Positions 59,601 through 64,000 of a DNA stretch of 64,000 nucleotides are shown here, piece by piece. Under the pieces are notes generated by a model. That model saw nothing but the letters and a program-made list of their open reading frames with translations. It did no database searches and was not told where the DNA came from. Position numbers and translations under genes: made by a program. The stretch comes from Sciurus carolinensis (Eukaryota; Chordata; Mammalia; Rodentia; Sciuridae), in assembly GCF_902686445.1 (NCBI RefSeq), contig NC_062219.1:147232057-147296056 (forward strand), written 5' to 3'. The number at the start of each line of letters is the position of its first letter. Position 1 is the stretch's first letter.

Positions 59601-60320
59601 ACTGTGAAAGCTGATTGGTTGGTCTTCACATCATTTCATGTGGTTTCGGTTCAGCAGAAATACAGGATGCTAGTTAGGGGTTTGTGAATGTCTGCACTGA
59701 GATTTTAGAGGAAGACCTGGGAGGCCAGGCAAAGGGTAACAGGGTTGGAATTCCTGCAGGATTCCCCTTAGAGGGTGATGTGTAATTCTGTGAAGGTGAA
59801 ACTGAGACTGAAATGGAGACCAGGAATCAAAGGATTCAAGTAACACGGACTGTCTGCTGAGAAAAAGTTGCTTGCTGCAGAGAGAACCAGGGTTAAAGAA
59901 AATCCATGTGCACTGCAACCAGCAAGGCTAAAGGGGTCGTATTGCCTAAGCCCTTTGGGGAAACATCTCACCATCATGTATCCTAGATGCTGTACTCAGG
60001 ATTTAGGGATGTGTATGGCCAGGTGGTTTGCAGTCTTGTTTTGAGTCTATCCCTTTTTTCTATGCTATTATTCTTCCCTTTCGGAATGGGAGTGTTTATT
60101 CTGTATCATTATATATTGGACATATGTAACTTATTTTGATCTTTACAAGGAGTTTTAGTCAAGAGTTTGCCTTGAGTCTCAGGTGAGGCTTTGGACTTCA
60201 ACTTTTGGACAATGATGAAACTATTAAACTTGTGGAGATGAAACTATTAAAATTCTTGGAGATGAACTGAATGCATTTTGCATTGTAAGATGGACATGAG
60301 CTTTAAGAGACTAGGGGTAG
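56660..60320. other. Unique AT-rich DNA, one simple repeat
   Basis: No gene was recognised. AAAC-type simple sequence lies at 58196-58232. A duplicated phrase, ATTTTGAGTATTTCCTTAGA, occurs at 59064 and 59112, showing a short local tandem duplication. Other parts show nothing nameable. Confidence 0.4.
58196..58232. repeat. (AAAC)n-type simple repeat
   Basis: AAAACAAACAAAAAACAAAC followed by further CAAA units. Imperfect. Confidence 0.85.
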
Positions 60321-60322
60321 AA

Positions 60323-60747
60323 TGTTATGATTTGGACATGTGGTGTTCCTCAAAATCTCCTGTGTTAATATAAGAGTGTTTAGAGGTGAGATGATTGGAT
60401 TATAAAAGCTATAACCTAATCAGTTCATCCTTGTTTAAATGGACTTCGTGGTAACTATAAGGCAGGTAGGGTGTGACTAAAGGAGGGGGATCGCTGGGGG
60501 CATGCCCTGGAAGGATTCATCTTCCCTGCAGCTGCTCCCTCACCCTCCACTTCCTCACTACCATAGAGTGGAGCAGCTTCCTTCCACCATGTCCTTCCAC
60601 CATGATGTTCTGCCTTACCTTAGGACCAGAGTAATGAAGGCAGTCCACCATAAACTAAACCTCTGACACCATGATCCAAAATAAACTTCCTTCTCGGAGT
60701 TGCTCTTCTTAGGTATTTTGGTCACAATAATGCTAAACTGACTAACA
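60323..60747 (+). mobile_element. MaLR-like solo LTR, plus strand
   Basis: It starts TGTTATGATTTGGACATGTG and ends AAACTGACTAACA, i.e. TG...CA. The flanks TAGAA (60318-60322) and AAGAA (60748-60752) agree at four of five bases and are a candidate target duplication. Internal GTCCTTCCACCATGATGTTC and a polyadenylation signal in CAAAATAAACTTCCTTCTC lie where expected near the 3' side. No internal retroviral genes remain. Confidence 0.75.
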
Positions 60748-62000
60748 AAGAAATCAAATAACTTTTACGTGAACATGACAAAGGCCAAGAATAGCAGAGC
60801 TCTTAGAGAAGAAAAAGCATGAGTCCTTTCTCTTCTAAATATCTAAATGTAAGAAACTATAGTATAGGTGTAATGCAAGTGAAAGAAAATATCCTGTAAA
60901 CAGGACTCACACATATGGACACTTGATTTATGTCAGAAATGACATGGTAGAGCAATAAAGAAGGAGAGTCTTTTGAAAAATGGTCCCAATGTGATACTAA
61001 TTGTACAGAGTTGGACCCATGTCTCCCACTTTACACAAATGTCAATACCAGAAAAAGTATAGATCTAAAAATAAAAGGAAATAGTATAATCCTTTAAGAT
61101 GATAGTATAGATTGGAAAATATTTTAAACCATAGGATAGAATAGGAAAATGTTTTAGAAAGTAAACTCAATGCCTAAAAAATAATGAATAAAGGAAAAAT
61201 TTGATAAGTATATTAAAATGAAAAACTTCTATTCGCTAAAAGACACAATAAAGAGAGTGAAAAGAAGAGCTGCTGAATAGGAAATGCTATTTATAATGAA
61301 TAGTTTGTCTCTAGAATATATAAAGATCTCATCTTTTCCATATAAAAAAGATATAAACCTCAATAGAAAAATAGGCAAGATACTTGAAAACGTGCTTCAC
61401 AAAAGAGGAAATATACATGGTCCAAAACCATGAAAATGTGATTTACCTCCTTAGAGAAATGCAAATTCAATCCATAATACAATTCCTCTCTGCATCCAAG
61501 AGATCGCAAAAATTAAAAAGTCTGGTAAGACCAAGTACTAGTGATGACATGGAGCAGTGATAACTCCTCTTTACTACTGGGAGATAGTAGTTTGGAAATA
61601 TTAATCTACTTTGGCACAGGCACTTGAAAAGTATTTTGGCAATATCTAGCAAAATTTAAGATATTCTATGACCAAATTACTTTCTGGTAGAATCTCCTTG
61701 AAAAAATTGTGAAACCTATACCTTACGATATGTGTACTATACCACTCATAATCCTGTTTCTGACACTGTCATAGCAACATGAAAGTCCATTGTAAGTAAA
61801 GTGTAGACATTTCATTATCATAGAAAAGAAGCTCGGAGAGGGCTGTTGAATGGCTCCATAAACTTCTGAGGGACACTTCCATCCTATACCACCATCTTTG
61901 ATTTTCAAATATGATAACAGCTACTGAATTGCAAATTATGTCAAAATAGACTTCAAGTAAATATATACTGACCTCCATTGTAATATTTCTTAGTGCAAGA
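60748..62000. other. Unique AT-rich DNA, possible old L1 remnant
   Basis: Several plus-strand phrases (for example CCACTTTACACAAATGTCAA and GAAATATACATGGTCCAAAA) faintly recall old L1 ORF2 3' sequence. Boundaries and identity cannot be supported. Confidence 0.3.
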
Positions 62001-62056
62001 ACTTCTGTGGGAGGCTCATAGAAAGTGTCCAGATACCTTGTTTTTGAAATACTTAC

Positions 62057-62284
62057 ATTTAAGATGGAAAGAAATGTGTAGCTAGCATGTCTTAGAGTTT
62101 CTCCTTCAAATATCAAATGTTTCCAGTTAGCTTTTGCCAAAGTCTGGATCGGAGGCAGGCCTGAAATCTCCCAGGAGTGCCTAAGGATCCTGTGTTTTGT
62201 GTTGTTGATTAAAAGAGAGCCATATGCTTTCGATAACAGGTGTGCAGGTGGCAAAGCCGACATCCCGTTGTGCAAATTTAGCAT
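62057..62284 (-). CDS. Candidate coding exon, gene unknown
   Basis: On the minus strand an open frame reads MLNLHNGMSALPPAHLLSKA, continues through SWEISGLPPIQTLAKANWKH and ends ASYTFLSILN. Immediately after this the sequence is GTAAGT (inverted at 62051-62056), a near-ideal 5' splice site, and the frame is in phase 0 at that point (76 codons). The open frame extends upstream of the methionine to an in-frame stop near 62345, so the exon could be a little longer. An acceptor after ATACAAGTCAG (inverted at about 62289-62299) is possible but has a poor pyrimidine tract. There are no cysteines and no domain that I recognise. The frame also stays open past the donor, which weakens the case. Confidence 0.3.
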
Positions 62285-62630
62285 CCTGACTTGTATGCCA
62301 GTCCAGATGGGGGCTATCCTATTTCTATTTGTGCACAGCAGTCAATAACAGGGTATCTGTGCAAAGCCAGATTCTACTAAAAATAGGAACTTTGACTCGA
62401 TTAATTAATTCAACCCTTGAACAAGAATTTGGTTGAAAACCTTGCCCAAAGAATGGATGGGAGTTTTGAAAATATGTGTCAGTTTTAACCATAAAATAAC
62501 CTCCTCATAATCAGAGTAGAAGAACGATTTTTAGAGAAGTGTATCCCAGTTAGGAAGCTGCAAAATATATTCCAAGATTCTGAGTAAGTCAACCTGAGGC
62601 TAAAGGTTTATTTGAGTTTTGCAGATTGCC

Positions 62631-63166
62631 TGTGTTGGTTATTTATTCATTGCTGTGACCAAATTGCCTGACAAAAACAACTTAGAGGAGGAAAGGTTTA
62701 TTTTTGGCTCACAGTTTCAGAGGTTCAGTCCATGGTCAGCCAACTCCATTGCTCCGGGCCAAGGTGAGGCAGAGCATCTTGGCAGAGCGTGTGGGGGAGG
62801 GAAGCAACTCAACTCATGCTGGCTAAGGAGATAGAGGCGGCAGGGGGGCCAAGGGTGCGGGGAGAGGTGGGGGGAGATTGGGCGGGGGCAAGATATAATC
62901 CCCAAGGGCACGCCCCCAAGTGATCCACCTCTTCCACATTCATGTCCCACCTGCCTAGAGTTTCCACCCAGTACACTAGTCCTTTTTTTATTTTTAAACT
63001 GTTTATACTCGAGCATTATAAACATAATAGTAGTTTTAAATTATTAATCCATCAAGTGGATTAATCCATTGATTAGGTTACAGCACTCATAATCTAATCA
63101 TTTTACTTCTGAGTAGGCCTGTATTAACACAAGAGTTTTGGGGGGAACACCTCATACCCAACCATC
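62631..63166 (-). mobile_element. MaLR-like LTR, minus strand, with small insertion
   Basis: GAGGAAAGGTTTATTTTTGG, GTTCAGTCCATGGTCAGCCA and ATCCATTGATTAGGTTACAG match the minus-strand copy at 12703 or the inverse of the plus-strand copies. The G+C-rich middle (62830-62910) is distinctive. About 65 bp at 62975-63040 (T-rich, then TTATACTCGAGCATTATAAA) have no counterpart in the other copies. Confidence 0.65.
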
Positions 63167-63429
63167 AAACCCCCTGAGGTGATTATAGTTTTTATTTAAT
63201 TAATGCACATTAGTTGATAGCAAATTTCACTCACACTATTAATTTAGATATGTGACATAAATTCAACTTTTTTTCCCCCTGACTGCCTACTATCCCACCA
63301 TAAGGCTTTTGGCCTGGATACAAAGGGTAGAAGCAGTATCTTCTTTCCACTGAGAAGAACTCTACTAACTAGGTACCTCAAGCTGGACCACTGACATATT
63401 AGTGGGGAGGACAAACAATGTGGAAAGTC

Positions 63430-63675
63430 TTATCTCAAGGTATAGTTTGGATTGGTTGGTCTATACTGGGCTGCATGGTCCCTTTGTCCAAAGCTGAAAT
63501 ACTTCAGTATTTCTCTTTGAATTCCATTTGTCATATGTTCTATTATTTCTTCGGTTAGACGGATTCCTGGAGTGGCCTGGTGAAAGTCCTTTGGTAAGGC
63601 AAGTCTCACTTCAAACTGCATTGAATTTTTTAAGAACCTGAGCACTTTTTCAGCAACTCTGTCAGAAGGCTGCAT
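63430..63675 (-). other. Coding-like minus-strand open frame, identity unknown
   Basis: The 81-codon frame reads MQPSDRVAEKVLRFLKNSMQ, then VRLALPKDFHQATPGIRLTE and ILKYFSFGQRDHAAQYRPTN before a stop. The composition is protein-like (mixed charged and hydrophobic, not repeat-derived) and it lies 1.1 kb upstream, in transcription order, of the candidate exon at 62057. The upstream side is A-rich, so no good acceptor is visible. The only in-frame donor-like site is GTATAG (inverted at 63461-63466). It could be an exon, a pseudogene piece or chance. Confidence 0.2.
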
Positions 63676-64000
63676 TTATCTACTTGATCCCGGTGGTTTT
63701 ATTGTTTTATTGTTGGTACCATCTTGGGTAAGTTTCCTGAAAGCAAAGTTGTGTTTTTTCTTCTCCACTGTATGCTACATTCTTGGGATGCTACTTCAAG
63801 GACTCAGTAACCAACTGTAAATATTTTTTGAATGAACAAATAAACCATGAAAAATCTGGAATCTATACCCAGATGGAACTGATTAACCCAGATGACTCAT
63901 GTTCATAGAAGTCCAAGAAAATTGTCTTTCGTAATGTTGAGGAGAAAACTGATGTAGTCCATTGAAAGGAAGAATAGGAAGTCAATGAGCACTTAATTTG
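63676..64000. other. Unassigned DNA at the right edge
   Basis: Nothing recognisable. A LINE-2-like phrase near 63800-63845 (CTCAGTAACCAACTGTAAAT, TTTGAATGAACAAATAAACC) is possible but weak. Confidence 0.3.

Noticed and set aside
1..64000. CRISPR array, bacterial operon or phage-like system
   Set aside because: No regularly spaced identical repeats and no prokaryotic gene layout. All features are those of mammalian nuclear DNA.

Overview
The window is nuclear DNA of a placental mammal, most likely a squirrel-family rodent (Sciuridae: ground squirrel, marmot or relative). The main clue is the ID-type SINE at 34708-34820, whose body follows the squirrel ID pattern. It is supported by a B1-ID dimeric SINE at about 29395-29578 and by L1, MaLR and Tigger/MER2 remnants. 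The DNA is AT-rich and repeat-dense. No complete protein-coding gene, rRNA, tRNA gene, CRISPR array or bacterial-type operon is visible. It reads as a gene desert or as the inside of very large introns.

Layout. 0-13 kb: mostly unique DNA with small Tigger-like DNA transposon fossils, a MIR, MaLR-like LTRs and simple repeats. 13.5-22.7 kb: two ancient minus-strand L1 elements end to end. 22.9-40.7 kb: scattered L1 3' ends, LTRs, an MLT1-like LTR, SINEs, a HAL1/L1M-like element carrying a MER2 transposon, and a second MER2. 41.4-55.1 kb: a multi-layer nest of insertions. 55.1-64 kb: unique DNA, an L2 tail, two more MaLR-like LTRs and, near the right edge, two minus-strand coding-like stretches that could be exons.

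The nest is the main feature. A solo LTR (ends TG/CA, 5-bp duplication AGGGG at 41409-41413 and 55073-55077) was split by a nuclear mitochondrial segment (NUMT). The NUMT runs COX2 3' end, tRNA-Lys, ATP8, ATP6, COX3 5' part. It was then hit twice: by a MaLR-like LTR inside ATP6, and by L1-A inside tRNA-Lys, which left an 18-bp duplication made of mitochondrial tRNA sequence. L1-A in turn received a full-length L1 (L1-B, about 6.2 kb, 13-bp duplication) and a 5'-truncated L1 (L1-C, 15-bp duplication). Each boundary can be read from the sequence, so the order of events is recoverable.

L1-B has a 5'UTR with degenerate 34-36 bp tandem repeats, ORF1 and ORF2, but several frameshifts and stops make it inactive. 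L1-A lacks ORF1 altogether: its 5'UTR-like segment joins directly to the inter-ORF spacer, which looks like a spliced L1 copy. Repeat family names rest on recalled consensus patterns, not on a database search.
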